Origin: an uncultured Atopobium sp.
GTDB lineage: Bacteria; Actinomycetota; Coriobacteriia; Coriobacteriales; Atopobiaceae
Assembly: GCA_947252455.1 (NCBI GenBank)
Contig: CAMXVQ010000002.1
Location: 45,702 to 109,701 of the forward strand
DNA: 64,000 nucleotides
Direction of reading: 5' to 3'
This document shows positions 26,055-36,241 of this stretch, piece after piece (position 1 is the first letter of the stretch; every line of letters starts with the position of its first letter). The translations under genes and the position numbers were made by a program. The notes under the pieces were generated by a model. That model searched no databases and was not told the origin of the DNA. It saw only the letters and a list, made by a program, of their open reading frames with translations.

Positions 26055-26068
26055 TCATGCGGCTTAGC

Positions 26069-26410
26069 TTAGCGTTTCTCGCGAATGCGTGCTGCTTTTC
26101 CAACACGATCACGTAGATAGTAAAGCTTAGAGCGATTAACGTCACCATGACGTACAACCTCAAGCTTTGCAATCTTAGGTGAGTGAAGCGGGAACGTACG
26201 CTCAACACCTACACCAAAGCTCATTTTACGAACAGTAAATGTTTCACGCGCGCCTGCACCGCTCATACGGATAACGTCGCCTTGAAACACCTGCTCACGC
26301 TCACGTTCACCCTCTTTAATACGATAGTGAACTTTAACATTGTCGCCAGGAATTACGTGTGGCAAATCTTCACGTATTTGCTGACGCTCAAGTGCTTGAA
26401 TGTAATCCAT
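26069..26410 (-). CDS. rplS: 50S ribosomal protein L19
   Basis: Large-subunit protein at the 30S-50S interface. The product [20 protein letters not shown] is a normal L19 start at ATG 26410, giving 113 residues. The longer open frame to 26500 is not supported by the family. [21 protein letters not shown] (landmark [12 protein letters not shown]), [16 protein letters not shown] and the final [25 protein letters not shown] pattern are intact. Usually rplS follows trmD; here it stands alone, with an inverted repeat at 26568-26594 in its upstream region and a terminator after it. Confidence 0.97.
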   Translation of the reverse strand: MDYIQALERQQIREDLPHVIPGDNVKVHYRIKEGEREREQVFQGDVIRMSGAGARETFTVRKMSFGVGVERTFPLHSPKIAKLEVVRHGDVNRSKLYYLRDRVGKAARIREKR

Positions 26411-26567
26411 TACACATCCATTCTCTAGAGGTGCCGACACATGTGAACGACACATAGCTATACATACGAATTTAAATATTACCGCACAATTTAGGTTCAA
26501 AGGCGATAAAACTAAAAATATATGAAATCCTTCGCAATATACACATGGAACCGCGCGTAACTACGAC

Positions 26568-26594
26568 GGATGCACACGTAAAATGCGTGCATCC
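26568..26594 (-). repeat. Inverted repeat upstream of rplS
   Basis: GGATGCAC (26568-26575) and GTGCATCC (26587-26594) form a perfect 8-bp stem with an 11-base loop, 158 bp upstream of the rplS start. It may be part of a long rplS leader or a separate small transcript. The rest of 26411-26797 holds only this and the ppdK terminator. Confidence 0.35.
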
Positions 26595-26675
26595 TTAGAC
26601 ATTACAACACAATGAAACACGTTTAGCTGCGTGGTTGTTTCTTTAAAACACAAGGAGACGCATGTGCACAAGACG

Positions 26676-26710
26676 AAAAACGGTACAACCTTCATACAAA
26701 GATTGTACCG
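26676..26710 (-). terminator. Rho-independent terminator after ppdK
   Basis: Minus strand: CGGTACAA pairs with TTGTACCG around a 14-base loop, followed by TTTTT. It lies 88 bp beyond the ppdK stop codon. Confidence 0.85.
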
Positions 26711-26797
26711 AATTTACGCGGCGTCGGCATGTGCGCATAAAATCAAAAGAACTGTGATCTCCTACGAAAGCTCACATACCGTGATTACGCACAGCAA

Positions 26798-29563
26798 CTA
26801 TTTAACCTGTGCAGGTCCGCCATTAGAATTGATCTTAGCCTGCGCTCCTGCCAAACGAGCAATAGGAACACGATAAGGCGAGCAGGATACATAATCTAAT
26901 CCAAGGTCATAATACATCTGGATAGATTGAGGATCTCCTCCGGTCTCACCACACACACCACACACGATAGTTGGATTAGCTTGGTGACCACCCTTAACAG
27001 CTACATCAACTAATTTTGCAACACCTGAGTCAAGCGTTTCAAATGGGTTACTCTTCAAGATCTTTTTATTAAGATACTGAGGAATAAATGCAGACTCAAC
27101 GTCATCACGCGAGAAACCAAATACGGTTTGAGTAAGGTCGTTGGTACCAAAGCTAAAGAAGTCTGCATATTTACCAATCTCATCTGCCGTTACAGCTGCA
27201 CGAGGAAGCTCAATCATGCATCCAACAGGAATGTGGAGTTCAACACCTTCTGACTCGGCAACAGCTTCGACAACATCTTCAATTTGGTTGCGTACAAGCT
27301 TAAGCTCTTCAACGGTGGAAATAAGCGGAACCATGATTTCAGGACATGGATTAAATCCTTCTTTTTTAAGACGTGCAGCAGCGCCTGCAATAGCACGAAC
27401 TTGCATGTCGTTAAGCTCGGGATACACAATACCCAAACGGCAACCGCGAAGTCCCAGCATAGGGTTAGCTTCTTGGAACGAATCAAGACGAGCAAGGTGT
27501 GCACGCATAGCTTTAAGAGTTGTGTCGTGCTCACCGCGTGCTTCAGCATGTGCAAGCTGTACAGCCACTGCGCGTGGATCATCCAAGAACTCGTGCAGAG
27601 GTGGGTCAAGCAAACGAACGATAACATTTCTGCCGTCCATAGCTTTAAACATACCAACAAAGTCCTCGGTTTGAACACGAAGGAGCTGACCTAAAGCTTG
27701 TTGCTTTGCGCCATCGGACTCAGCCAAAATAAACGACTGAATAATTTGTTTACGCTCGCCCAAGAACATGTGCTCAGTACGATCCAAACCAATACCATCG
27801 GCTCCAAAATCAACAGAAAGCTGTGCGTCAGCTGGATTATCAGCATTGGTACGAACACCAAAGATGCGCCCACGAGATGCATCACGGCGGACATCATCTG
27901 CCCATGTAAGAATGGTCTCAAGGTCTCCTGTAAGCTCAGGACGAGTTAGAGGAACCTCTCCGAGAATAATGTCGCCTGTTGTTCCGTTAATGGAAATGAC
28001 ATCGCCCTCATGAAGAACCACGCCAGTACCACTAATTTCTACTTGTTTGGCTTTTGCATCAATACGAAGTGCTTCAGCACCACAGACACAAGGAGCACCC
28101 ATACCACGTGCAATTACAGCTGCATGCGAAGTTTTTCCACCATGAGAAGTTAAAATACCTTCTGCCGCAACCATACCACGAAGGTCATCTGGAGTAGTTT
28201 CCCAACGTACAAGAATGCAAGGCTTCTCGATATTGTGATAGTGAACTGCAGCGTCAGACGAGAATACAACAGCACCTACTGCAGCACCAGGTGAGGCATT
28301 CATACCTTTAGCAATGACGTCAACTTTTGCTTTTGGATCAAATTGTGGGTGAAGCAGTTGGTCAAGTTGCTCGGGCGCAACACGCATAATTGCTTGCTCG
28401 CGAGTAATACGTCCCTCATCGACCATTTGAATGGCAACACGAAGCGCAGAAAGTGCAGTACGTTTACCAACACGAGTTTGCAGCATCCAAAGTTTGCCTT
28501 GTTCAATGGTAAACTCGATATCCATCATGTCGGCATAGTGATCTTCCAAGATCTCAAAGACATGGAACAGTTCTTTACCAGCTTCTTTAAGTGCAGGAAC
28601 TTTTACCAAATCGGCAATGGGCTCGGTATTACGAATACCTGCAACAACATCTTCACCTTGTGCGTTAATAAGGAAGTCACCATAGCGCTCGTTGGTACCA
28701 TCGGCAGGATTACGCGTAAAAGCAACACCAGTTGCAGATGTTTCGCCTTTATTACCAAAGACCATAACCTGCACGTTAACAGCAGTACCAAGATTATCAT
28801 CGATCTTATTTTGCTTACGATAAATGCATGCACGCTCATTCATCCAGCTTCCAAATACAGCTTGCTCGGCAAGACGAAGTTGAAGATATGGATCTTGTGG
28901 GAAGGAAGCTTTACCGTCGGGAGCAACCTCAGGGTGAGCTTGGGAATCAACGTTTTTAGCAAAGATTTTCTTAAATGTCTGCGTAAGATCTTTAAGATCT
29001 TCTGCATTTAGTTCGGTATCTAAGCGAACGCCTTTTTCTTCCTTTTTCTCATTGATAGCCTCTTCAAACAAGTCACCATCAATACCCATAACAACGTTAG
29101 AGAACATCTGAACAAAACGACGATAAGAATCCCATGCAAAACGTTCATTATTGGTTTGTTTAATTAAACCTTGAACAGAAACGTCGTTAAGACCAAGGTT
29201 TAAAACAGTATCCATCATACCAGGCATCGAAAAAGGAGCACCTGAACGTACTGAGACAAGCAGTGGGTCTTGTGGATCGCCAAGTTTTTTGCCCATTCGA
29301 CGTTCAAGATCTTTACGAGCGACATCAATCTCGTCCAAAACACCTGCTGGCCACGTATTGTTATGCGTAGCATACGCAACACATGTTTGGCAGGTAATAG
29401 AAAATCCGGGAGGAACAGGAAGACCAATATTTGCCATCTCGGCAAGATTGGCACCTTTACCACCGGTTATCCATTTTGCTTCATCAACGGAAGCACCGGC
29501 AACTTCGGTAACGTTATTACCGTTTTCATCATTACCAAAACGGTATACGTGCTTTTCAGCCAT
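26798..29563 (-). CDS. ppdK: Pyruvate, phosphate dikinase
   Basis: Interconverts pyruvate, ATP and phosphate with PEP, AMP and pyrophosphate. At 921 residues it has the full three-domain layout: an N-terminal ATP-grasp domain (GGKGANLAEMANIGLPVPPG near 34-53), the swivelling phosphohistidine domain with GGKTSHAAV (catalytic His480) and the C-terminal PEP/pyruvate barrel with GVCGETGG. Thr478, two residues before the histidine, is at the site phosphorylated by the bifunctional PDRP regulator in other bacteria; no PDRP gene is in the window. The start is ATG 29563, with GAGGGG six bases upstream, rather than the longer frame to 29596. It is a single-gene unit with a hairpin-bearing leader and its own terminator. 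Confidence 0.97.
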   Translation of the reverse strand: MAEKHVYRFGNDENGNNVTEVAGASVDEAKWITGGKGANLAEMANIGLPVPPGFSITCQTCVAYATHNNTWPAGVLDEIDVARKDLERRMGKKLGDPQDPLLVSVRSGAPFSMPGMMDTVLNLGLNDVSVQGLIKQTNNERFAWDSYRRFVQMFSNVVMGIDGDLFEEAINEKKEEKGVRLDTELNAEDLKDLTQTFKKIFAKNVDSQAHPEVAPDGKASFPQDPYLQLRLAEQAVFGSWMNERACIYRKQNKIDDNLGTAVNVQVMVFGNKGETSATGVAFTRNPADGTNERYGDFLINAQGEDVVAGIRNTEPIADLVKVPALKEAGKELFHVFEILEDHYADMMDIEFTIEQGKLWMLQTRVGKRTALSALRVAIQMVDEGRITREQAIMRVAPEQLDQLLHPQFDPKAKVDVIAKGMNASPGAAVGAVVFSSDAAVHYHNIEKPCILVRWETTPDDLRGMVAAEGILTSHGGKTSHAAVIARGMGAPCVCGAEALRIDAKAKQVEISGTGVVLHEGDVISINGTTGDIILGEVPLTRPELTGDLETILTWADDVRRDASRGRIFGVRTNADNPADAQLSVDFGADGIGLDRTEHMFLGERKQIIQSFILAESDGAKQQALGQLLRVQTEDFVGMFKAMDGRNVIVRLLDPPLHEFLDDPRAVAVQLAHAEARGEHDTTLKAMRAHLARLDSFQEANPMLGLRGCRLGIVYPELNDMQVRAIAGAAARLKKEGFNPCPEIMVPLISTVEELKLVRNQIEDVVEAVAESEGVELHIPVGCMIELPRAAVTADEIGKYADFFSFGTNDLTQTVFGFSRDDVESAFIPQYLNKKILKSNPFETLDSGVAKLVDVAVKGGHQANPTIVCGVCGETGGDPQSIQMYYDLGLDYVSCSPYRVPIARLAGAQAKINSNGGPAQVK

Positions 29564-29901
29564 AAAACACCCCTCATTTCGCCTGGTTGAACACATCGTT
29601 GATTGATGTGTTTATATCCTTATCCTTTATACACGTACAAGCTCGTTCAAAACGAGCATGCGTATAAACACTGTTTTTGTAACAAAATTTATTGTACTGG
29701 TTACACAGCAAAAGGTATTATGTGTTCGATAAGCGGAATGTTTTTTTCTGTAAATAAATCTATAACAACAGATTCCAAAAATTACGCTATACTAAGAAGC
29801 GATTTCGCAATTTTTGCCTTAGACATCCCTATATAAAAGGCCAAAGTATTTAATTCATTCTCCGTTCTGCAAATAGGCCTGTAGCTGTCTTAAAAAATCT
29901 G
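29564..29901. other. Intergenic region between murJ and ppdK with two leader hairpins
   Basis: No gene is visible in these 338 bases. Two short hairpins lie on the ppdK leader side: AACACATC/GATGTGTT at 29590-29612 and GCTCGTT-CAA-AACGAGC at 29641-29657. The remainder is AT-rich and presumably contains the ppdK promoter; I could not place it with confidence. Confidence 0.5.
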
Positions 29902-31524
29902 CTATTTTTTATGAACCAATGAGCGTATAAAATCTATCTCGGGCATGTGAAATATCCACGCACAGCCAAAGGTAGTTATAAGTGCAGGCACACCCGAAAG
30001 TACCAATAAGCCCAACACATAAACTAAACTGACAGGTACATGAGAATCAAATAACAAAGCCGAATGGCCTGAAAGCCAAAAGATAATTCCACCTACCAAG
30101 CATCCTGCAACACCACAGAAAAATGCACGTAGACAAGATACTAGCAACGAAATACATGAAAGCTGGTGCAGCTTTGCAAAAAGCATTATAAACGTAAGAA
30201 CGTCTACCACTATAAACATGACAGAGCTTGAAAGAGCAACCATGCACAAACCAAAAAGAGGTGTGAGATATATACAAAATGCAATTTGGATTACCGAAGC
30301 CACAAGCACAGAGAATGCATAATACTTCATTGCGCGCAGCGATGAACATATCTTTTGCAAGTACATGCACACACCAAATCCAGGCAGACTAATAGCTAAA
30401 CCTGCCAAATATAAAGCGGTATCTTGTAATTGTTGTGGACTAAACTTTCCTGCAGCCATAAGGTGGATAAGAGGTAAAGCATACATAATAAGAAACAATG
30501 AAAACGGTATCATTAAAAACAAGATTTTCTGCGTACCCGTTTGTATACCTGCGCAATATGACTTCATATCATGTTTTGCAATATCATATGAGAGCTCGGT
30601 AAACATAGCTGTAGTTATAGGTACTGCAAGAATTGCATAGGGCAAAGTATACCAAAGACGTGCATAAAATGCTATGGATGCACCCTCGGCGCACACTGAA
30701 AGAGCTGAGCTTGTTTGCACGGATACCGTTACAAATGATCCAACCATAACAAGTAAAGACGGAATGCCTATGGAAAGCGTATCTTTAAGTGCAGGATCTT
30801 TAAGATCAACGTGAAAACGCAAACGAATACCTTGCTTAATAAGAGAAGGAATTTGAAGCACAACTTGAATTAAAACACCAAGTGGATTACCAAGGGCTAA
30901 TATAATAAGCGCTGCTACAGGGTATGAATTTACCAAAAATGCATAGGCTAAAAACGAAGCAATCGTTACAAAGTTATTAAAAATGGGTGCCGCACTACTC
31001 CAAAAATAGTCGCGTTCGGCGTTAAGAATACCTGAAAAAATAGAGCTCAATGCGTAAAGTAATACTTCGATAACAAAGAACTTAAAGAAATACACAGCTA
31101 AAGCAGTATCGAAATCGCTTCGGGCTGAAAATGACTGAGTATAAACCACTTCACCTGCAAAAATAAAACCAATGACTGTAACGGCCGCCATAAGAATAAC
31201 AACCAAAGACGTCAAATTAGAAGCGTATTCACTTGCCTGGTGTATTCCAGATTTCTTTTTAACGCTTAAATATACGGGAAGAAAAGCAGTTACGAGCATT
31301 CCACCAATTACCAATTCATAAAGCTGATTGGGCAAATTGTTAGCAACAGAATAGCAACTGGCAATAACGGTAGCACCTAGCGCATATGCCTGAGCCCACG
31401 TTCTAATAAAACCTGTTATTCGGCTTATAATAACGAGCACGCTGATGAGCGCCGCGCTTTTCCCAAGTTGCTGCTCTCGGTTTTGGGAGCTTACATCAGA
31501 AGAAGACTGCTTGTATGTTTCCAT
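29902..31524 (-). CDS. murJ: Lipid II flippase MurJ (MviN family)
   Basis: Polytopic MOP-superfamily protein of 540 residues with about 14 hydrophobic spans. It moves the peptidoglycan precursor lipid II across the membrane. Family features are the N-terminal LISVLVIISRITGFIRTWAQ (the arginine of the ISRxTGFxR motif is essential in MurJ), the SSAAPIFNNFVTIASFL block and ASSIAFYARLWYTLPYAI-like segment (seen as IAFYARLWYTLPYAILAVP). A hydrophilic N-tail of about 20 residues precedes span one. The ATG 31524 has AAAGG upstream. UppS (13788-14567) supplies the carrier lipid. Confidence 0.93.
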   Translation of the reverse strand: METYKQSSSDVSSQNREQQLGKSAALISVLVIISRITGFIRTWAQAYALGATVIASCYSVANNLPNQLYELVIGGMLVTAFLPVYLSVKKKSGIHQASEYASNLTSLVVILMAAVTVIGFIFAGEVVYTQSFSARSDFDTALAVYFFKFFVIEVLLYALSSIFSGILNAERDYFWSSAAPIFNNFVTIASFLAYAFLVNSYPVAALIILALGNPLGVLIQVVLQIPSLIKQGIRLRFHVDLKDPALKDTLSIGIPSLLVMVGSFVTVSVQTSSALSVCAEGASIAFYARLWYTLPYAILAVPITTAMFTELSYDIAKHDMKSYCAGIQTGTQKILFLMIPFSLFLIMYALPLIHLMAAGKFSPQQLQDTALYLAGLAISLPGFGVCMYLQKICSSLRAMKYYAFSVLVASVIQIAFCIYLTPLFGLCMVALSSSVMFIVVDVLTFIMLFAKLHQLSCISLLVSCLRAFFCGVAGCLVGGIIFWLSGHSALLFDSHVPVSLVYVLGLLVLSGVPALITTFGCAWIFHMPEIDFIRSLVHKK

Positions 31525-31615
31525 ATAAACCTTTCAAACATATAAACCTTGTAACATCAGTATCTAAAATGCATGGATCTATATGTACAAATAATCAAAA
31601 TGCATCTGCCGTAGC

Positions 31616-32134
31616 TTATGATTTTAATGCATCGTGGCAAATATCTTCAAAATGAAACTGAAAATGCGTTTGTAAATCACGTGGATTAAGTTTAAGCGTA
31701 ATACCTCGTTTGCCGCCAGAAATCGTAATAAGATCAAACAATAATGCTGTTTCATCGATAATGGTATAAAATTCTTTTTTCATGCCAATAGGGCTACATC
31801 CACCGCGAATATAACCTGTAAGAGCTTCTAGATCTTTGACATGCACCATTGACAAAGATTTTTCTTGCGAAACTTTTGCAGCCTTCTTAAGGTCAAGCTC
31901 TGCATTGACGGGAATGCAGCATACAACATACGAAGAGCCGCCATGAGTGGTAACCAACGTTTTGAAGGACGCGTCAACTTCGTTGCCTAATGATTGGGCA
32001 ATACGCACGCCAACACCTGTTGAGGTATCTTCGTGCTGCGCATCATAGGTTTGAACGGTGTAACTCACACCTTTTGTATCAAGTTCACGCATGGCATTTG
32101 TTTTTTGCACACGCGGCTGTTTTGTATGCTTCAT
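31616..32134 (-). CDS. ybaK: Cys-tRNA(Pro)/Cys-tRNA(Cys) deacylase YbaK/EbsC
   Basis: Trans-editing enzyme that hydrolyses cysteine wrongly attached to tRNA-Pro by prolyl-tRNA synthetase. The family marks are FKTLVTTHGG (the invariant catalytic lysine in FKTL), AAKVSQEKSLSMV and the GYIRGGCSPIGMKK loop. At 172 residues it is slightly longer than the usual 155-160, mostly by an N-terminal tail. The ATG 32134 has GAAAGA upstream. It lies between uvrA and murJ and is not linked to proS, which is encoded at 6639-8366. Confidence 0.93.
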   Translation of the reverse strand: MKHTKQPRVQKTNAMRELDTKGVSYTVQTYDAQHEDTSTGVGVRIAQSLGNEVDASFKTLVTTHGGSSYVVCCIPVNAELDLKKAAKVSQEKSLSMVHVKDLEALTGYIRGGCSPIGMKKEFYTIIDETALLFDLITISGGKRGITLKLNPRDLQTHFQFHFEDICHDALKS

Positions 32135-32207
32135 CCAACGTCTTTCTATCTAACAAGAAACAGAAATATCCATATGCAATTCTCGCAATTCATATTTCAT
32201 TATAATA

Positions 32208-32246
32208 CGCGAATACTTTCTTCATCTCATTTGCGAAAGTATCGCG
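32208..32246 (-). terminator. Stem-loop directly after uvrA
   Basis: CGCGA-TACTTTC and GAAAGTATCGCG pair over 12 bp with one bulged A. The stem begins 8 bp beyond the uvrA stop codon. No T run follows, so this may be an mRNA 3'-end structure rather than an intrinsic terminator. Confidence 0.45.
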
Positions 32247-32253
32247 TAAGAAA

Positions 32254-35145
32254 TTATGCTTGGGCAGGTAAAACTCTTTTTAAATAGAGACCTGTATAAC
32301 TTTTATCACAGGCCGCAAGCTCCTCGGGCGTACCCGTTGCGATAACGTTACCACCGCGCGCTCCTCCTAAAGGACCTAAGTCGATAAGATAATCAGCAAC
32401 TTTAATAACGTCTAAATTGTGCTCGATAATAACCACGGTGTTCCCAGCATCTACTAATTTTTGCAGAACCTCAATAAGCATACGCACGTCCTCAAAATGC
32501 AAACCCGTTGTAGGTTCGTCCAAAATATAAAACGTTTTTCCCGTTTGCTGACGGTGTAATTCGCGAGACAGCTTGACGCGCTGCGCTTCCCCACCAGAAA
32601 GCGTTGTTGCACTTTGGCCTAAATGAATATAGCCCAAACCAACATCATAGAGTGTTTGCAGTTTCCGCGAAATCTTGGGAATTGACGCAAAAAAGGCAAG
32701 AGCTTCGTGAACAGTCATGTCTAACACATCGCTTATAGATTTTCCTTTATAGCAAATCTCAAGCGTTTCGCGATTATAGCGCCTGCCATGGCAAACTTCA
32801 CAGGGAACATAAACATCAGGTAAAAAGTTCATCTCAATTTTGAGTTGGCCGTCACCTTTACATGCCTCACACCTACCGCCTGAAACGTTAAACGAAAACC
32901 GTCCAGCGCTATAACCACGCGCGCGACTATCTGGAAGAGAAGCAAACAGGGCGCGCAAATCATCCCATAATCCAATATAGGTAGCAGGATTAGATCGAGG
33001 TGTACGACCAATAGGCGACTGATCTATATTGATAACTTTATCAATATAGGATTTATGCTGACTATCATAGAGGCCCGAAAAACTTTTATACGCCCCTATA
33101 CGCTGTTTTGAATGATTGATTTCATGGGCTAAAAGTGGCGCTAAGGTATCTGTAACCAAAGAAGATTTACCCGAACCCGAAACACCTGTTACAACGGTAA
33201 ATGTTCCATACGGTATTGACACCTTTATGTTTTGTAAATTATTTTCGGTAGCACCTGAAAGAGTAAACGCTTGTCCTGTACCTGTTCGGCGCATGCGTGG
33301 TACGGCAATTTTTCGTCGACCCACAAGATAGTCTGCTGTCAGCGAATGCTTTGCACGCATAATTTGTGAGGGCGTGCCTTGAGCAATTACATCTCCGCCC
33401 AGCTCACCTGCGCCTGGTCCCATATCAATTACATAATCGGCAGCACGAATAGTATCTTCATCATGCTCAACCACAATTACAGTATTGCCCTGATCACGAA
33501 GCTGTTTAAGCGTAGTGATAAGACGATCGTTGTCTTTTTGATGAAGACCAATTGAAGGCTCATCCAAAATATAAAGCACGCCTGTTAATCCCGATCCAAT
33601 TTGCGTTGCAAGGCGAATACGTTGTGCTTCCCCACCAGAAAGGGTAGACGCACTTCGTGCAAGCGTAAGGTAATCCAAGCCAACATGTACCATAAATTCA
33701 AGTCGTGTACGAATTTCTTTAAGAAGCGGTTGTGCAATCGCAGAAAGTCGCTTGTCAAAATGAAGCGACTGCACAAAGCACAGAGCCTCGGCACATGAAA
33801 GTTCACAAAGTTGCTGGATATTTTTATCGCCAACAGTAACCGCCAAGTATTCGGGCTTAAGACGAGCACCTTTACACGTTGTGCAGGGAACTTCTTTAAT
33901 AAATTTTGCAAAATGCTGCTTCATGGTTTCAGAGGTACTTTCTTGATACTTATCAAAAAGTACATCACAAACACCTGGAAAAGTTGTTTTCCACTCGTTA
34001 ATGCGTCCATCTTTTGTGTGATACCTAACGGGAATTTCCTGTGATCCTAACCCATAGAGCAGCGCATGCTGACACGAATCTGACAAATCTTTATACGGAG
34101 TTGCGGATGAGGCACCCATAAAATTACAAACAGCATCGAGGATCTGAGAATAATAATTTGAGCGCGCAAGAACACCACCAAAAACGCCTTCTGCAACCGA
34201 TAAACGTGGATCTTCTATAATTGCATCAACATCAATGGATCGCTTACTTCCAAGGCCATCACAATCTGGACATGCACCATAGGGAGCGTTAAATGAAAAA
34301 TCTCGTGGTTGGAGCTCATCTATAGAGTGTCCATGAACAGGACAAGCCAGAGCTAATGAAAATTGCGCCTCAAATGCACTCTCATTCTTTGTTGTATCTG
34401 CGTGTTGACCCGTCTGCTCACGCGCTTCTAAGACATAAAAAATAACGCGACCAGCGGATAACTTGGTAGCATTCTCACATGCCTCAGCAATACGAACCCG
34501 ACTCGTTGTACGTAAAACCAAACGATCAACAACAACGTCTATAGTGTGTTTTACCTGCTTCTTTAAGGAGATATCGTCGTCAAGCAGCATAAAAGTGCCG
34601 TCAATACGAACACGAGAAAAACCCTCGCGCCTTAAATCATCTAACAACTTGGTAAACTGTCCTTTTTTACCTATAACAACAGGTGAAAGTACATATGCAC
34701 GTCGGTTAGGCGCTTGTTCAAGAATGCGATCGATAACTTCGTCAACGGTTTGTTTTTTTATCACGCACCCACACTCTGGACAATGTGCACAACCAAGCCG
34801 CGCATATAACAGACGTATATAATCATAAATTTCTGTAACAGTTCCAACGGTAGAACGAGGATTATGACCGGTTGTCTTTTGATCTATACATATTGCTGGA
34901 GAAAGACCTTCGATAGAATCTAGATCGGGTTTATTCATACGACCTAAAAACATGCGCGCATAGCTTGACAAAGACTCAACATAACGCCGTTGGCCTTCCG
35001 CATAAATGGTGTCAAATGCAAGACTTGATTTTCCTGAACCTGACAGTCCCGTGATAACAACCAATTTATTGCGAGGTATGGTGACTGAGATATTTTTTAG
35101 ATTATGTTCACGCGCGCCCTTAATCGAAATTACCCTGTCACTCAT
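32254..35145 (-). CDS. uvrA: Excinuclease ABC subunit A
   Basis: DNA-damage recognition ATPase of nucleotide-excision repair. The 963-residue protein has two ABC ATPase modules: Walker [15 protein letters not shown] near residue 30 with signature [16 protein letters not shown], and Walker [15 protein letters not shown] near 640 with [15 protein letters not shown]. Zinc-finger cysteines are at [14 protein letters not shown] and the C-terminal CEACKGDG...CEVCHGRRY module, which is needed for DNA binding. The start is the ATG 35145 after GGGAG; the codon before it is an in-frame TTG. UvrB is encoded separately at 56867-59095. No uvrC is seen. Confidence 0.97.
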   Translation of the reverse strand: MSDRVISIKGAREHNLKNISVTIPRNKLVVITGLSGSGKSSLAFDTIYAEGQRRYVESLSSYARMFLGRMNKPDLDSIEGLSPAICIDQKTTGHNPRSTVGTVTEIYDYIRLLYARLGCAHCPECGCVIKKQTVDEVIDRILEQAPNRRAYVLSPVVIGKKGQFTKLLDDLRREGFSRVRIDGTFMLLDDDISLKKQVKHTIDVVVDRLVLRTTSRVRIAEACENATKLSAGRVIFYVLEAREQTGQHADTTKNESAFEAQFSLALACPVHGHSIDELQPRDFSFNAPYGACPDCDGLGSKRSIDVDAIIEDPRLSVAEGVFGGVLARSNYYSQILDAVCNFMGASSATPYKDLSDSCQHALLYGLGSQEIPVRYHTKDGRINEWKTTFPGVCDVLFDKYQESTSETMKQHFAKFIKEVPCTTCKGARLKPEYLAVTVGDKNIQQLCELSCAEALCFVQSLHFDKRLSAIAQPLLKEIRTRLEFMVHVGLDYLTLARSASTLSGGEAQRIRLATQIGSGLTGVLYILDEPSIGLHQKDNDRLITTLKQLRDQGNTVIVVEHDEDTIRAADYVIDMGPGAGELGGDVIAQGTPSQIMRAKHSLTADYLVGRRKIAVPRMRRTGTGQAFTLSGATENNLQNIKVSIPYGTFTVVTGVSGSGKSSLVTDTLAPLLAHEINHSKQRIGAYKSFSGLYDSQHKSYIDKVINIDQSPIGRTPRSNPATYIGLWDDLRALFASLPDSRARGYSAGRFSFNVSGGRCEACKGDGQLKIEMNFLPDVYVPCEVCHGRRYNRETLEICYKGKSISDVLDMTVHEALAFFASIPKISRKLQTLYDVGLGYIHLGQSATTLSGGEAQRVKLSRELHRQQTGKTFYILDEPTTGLHFEDVRMLIEVLQKLVDAGNTVVIIEHNLDVIKVADYLIDLGPLGGARGGNVIATGTPEELAACDKSYTGLYLKRVLPAQA

Positions 35146-35220
35146 CAATATGCTCCCATTTAAAGCTGGCTACAAAATTCTCTCGTAATGATATCAAGGA
35201 TACCCATGTTTTTGCATGTC

Positions 35221-36159
35221 TTACATTTGTCTATCAGTTTGAGGTAAAAAGACCGACCAATCAGGTGTTGCCGATAAAATGGTACCTACAAATATAGCAA
35301 TACAACAAATAATACTTATAAGATTAGGCATAGTAGCTGCATACAACGATGAAAAAATGAGAGCCCATGCGCAATAAGAAATATTGCACGCCATCGCGCG
35401 TGCAGCACCTGTAACGTCGATTGCTTTGTAGTAGAACAAATACGACAAAGCACCTGCAATACCTGCGCCTATAACAAATATGCTAGCAGGCGCAACTGAC
35501 ATCTGTGCAACAAAACCCCATGCACCAACTAAAGGCAGCACAATTAAAGCGTAGGTAAGACTGGAAGTAAGCTCATGAATTAAAAGCGCTACATCGCAAT
35601 CTAGATCTTGGGTAGACTGTAGCCCCCATGAGGCAAAAACAGCACCAGAACCCCATGCAAGAACACAGATAAATGCTGCCGCAACACCAATAATCGTGTT
35701 TCCTTCAACCGAACCTTGTGCAGTTTGCAAGCCAACCATAATAACACCTGCAAGCGCCACAAAAAGGGCAACAAGACGTTGAGTATTCATTGATTCCTTA
35801 AGGAAGAATACCGCAAGAAATGTACCAACCGCGGGGTAAAATGCCGAGATAATTGCAGTTGGTGCCGGTCCTATATTGTTGATACTCGACATATACGCAT
35901 TCATGCCAACAGGGCCGCTCATAAGAGCACCACAACATATGATGAGAGCTCCTTTTGTACGCAATGCCTGCAAAAACTGAGAAAATTTTCCGCGCACAAC
36001 AACAAGTGTAATCAAAACTAACGCACTTATAATGTCGTGAACAGCCGCACACACCAAAGCCGCGTCAAGGGCACTATTAAACGGATGATACAAAAATGCA
36101 ATGCCTAAAATACAGGTATCTAAACCCCATAAGATACCGCTTAAAAGACCAAATTTCAT
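35221..36159 (-). CDS. EamA/DMT-family transporter, probable LicB-like choline importer
   Basis: Membrane protein of 312 residues with about ten spans in two EamA repeats (about 5-135 and 155-300). The repeat ends show PTAIISAFYPAVGTFLAVFFLKE and the late AGALSYLFYYKAIDVTGAARAM. Start ATG 36159 has GGGGAG six bases upstream; another ATG two codons earlier overlaps that site. LicB, the choline permease of Haemophilus and pneumococcal lic loci, belongs to this superfamily and lies next to licA/licC, as here. This gene follows the LicC-LicA fusion by 82 bp on the same strand. EamA proteins carry many substrates, so choline is inferred from context only. Confidence 0.75.
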   Translation of the reverse strand: MKFGLLSGILWGLDTCILGIAFLYHPFNSALDAALVCAAVHDIISALVLITLVVVRGKFSQFLQALRTKGALIICCGALMSGPVGMNAYMSSINNIGPAPTAIISAFYPAVGTFLAVFFLKESMNTQRLVALFVALAGVIMVGLQTAQGSVEGNTIIGVAAAFICVLAWGSGAVFASWGLQSTQDLDCDVALLIHELTSSLTYALIVLPLVGAWGFVAQMSVAPASIFVIGAGIAGALSYLFYYKAIDVTGAARAMACNISYCAWALIFSSLYAATMPNLISIICCIAIFVGTILSATPDWSVFLPQTDRQM

Positions 36160-36241
36160 ACACATCTCCCCTGCTTATACTCAAAAGCACATCATGCACT
36201 CATGGCATATAGTCATTCAAGAATACAAATAATTACAATGT

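Noticed and set aside
27141..29011. Long open frames on the strand opposite ppdK (about 177 and 222 codons)
   Set aside because: They mirror the codon pattern of ppdK, have no ribosome sites and no recognisable domains.
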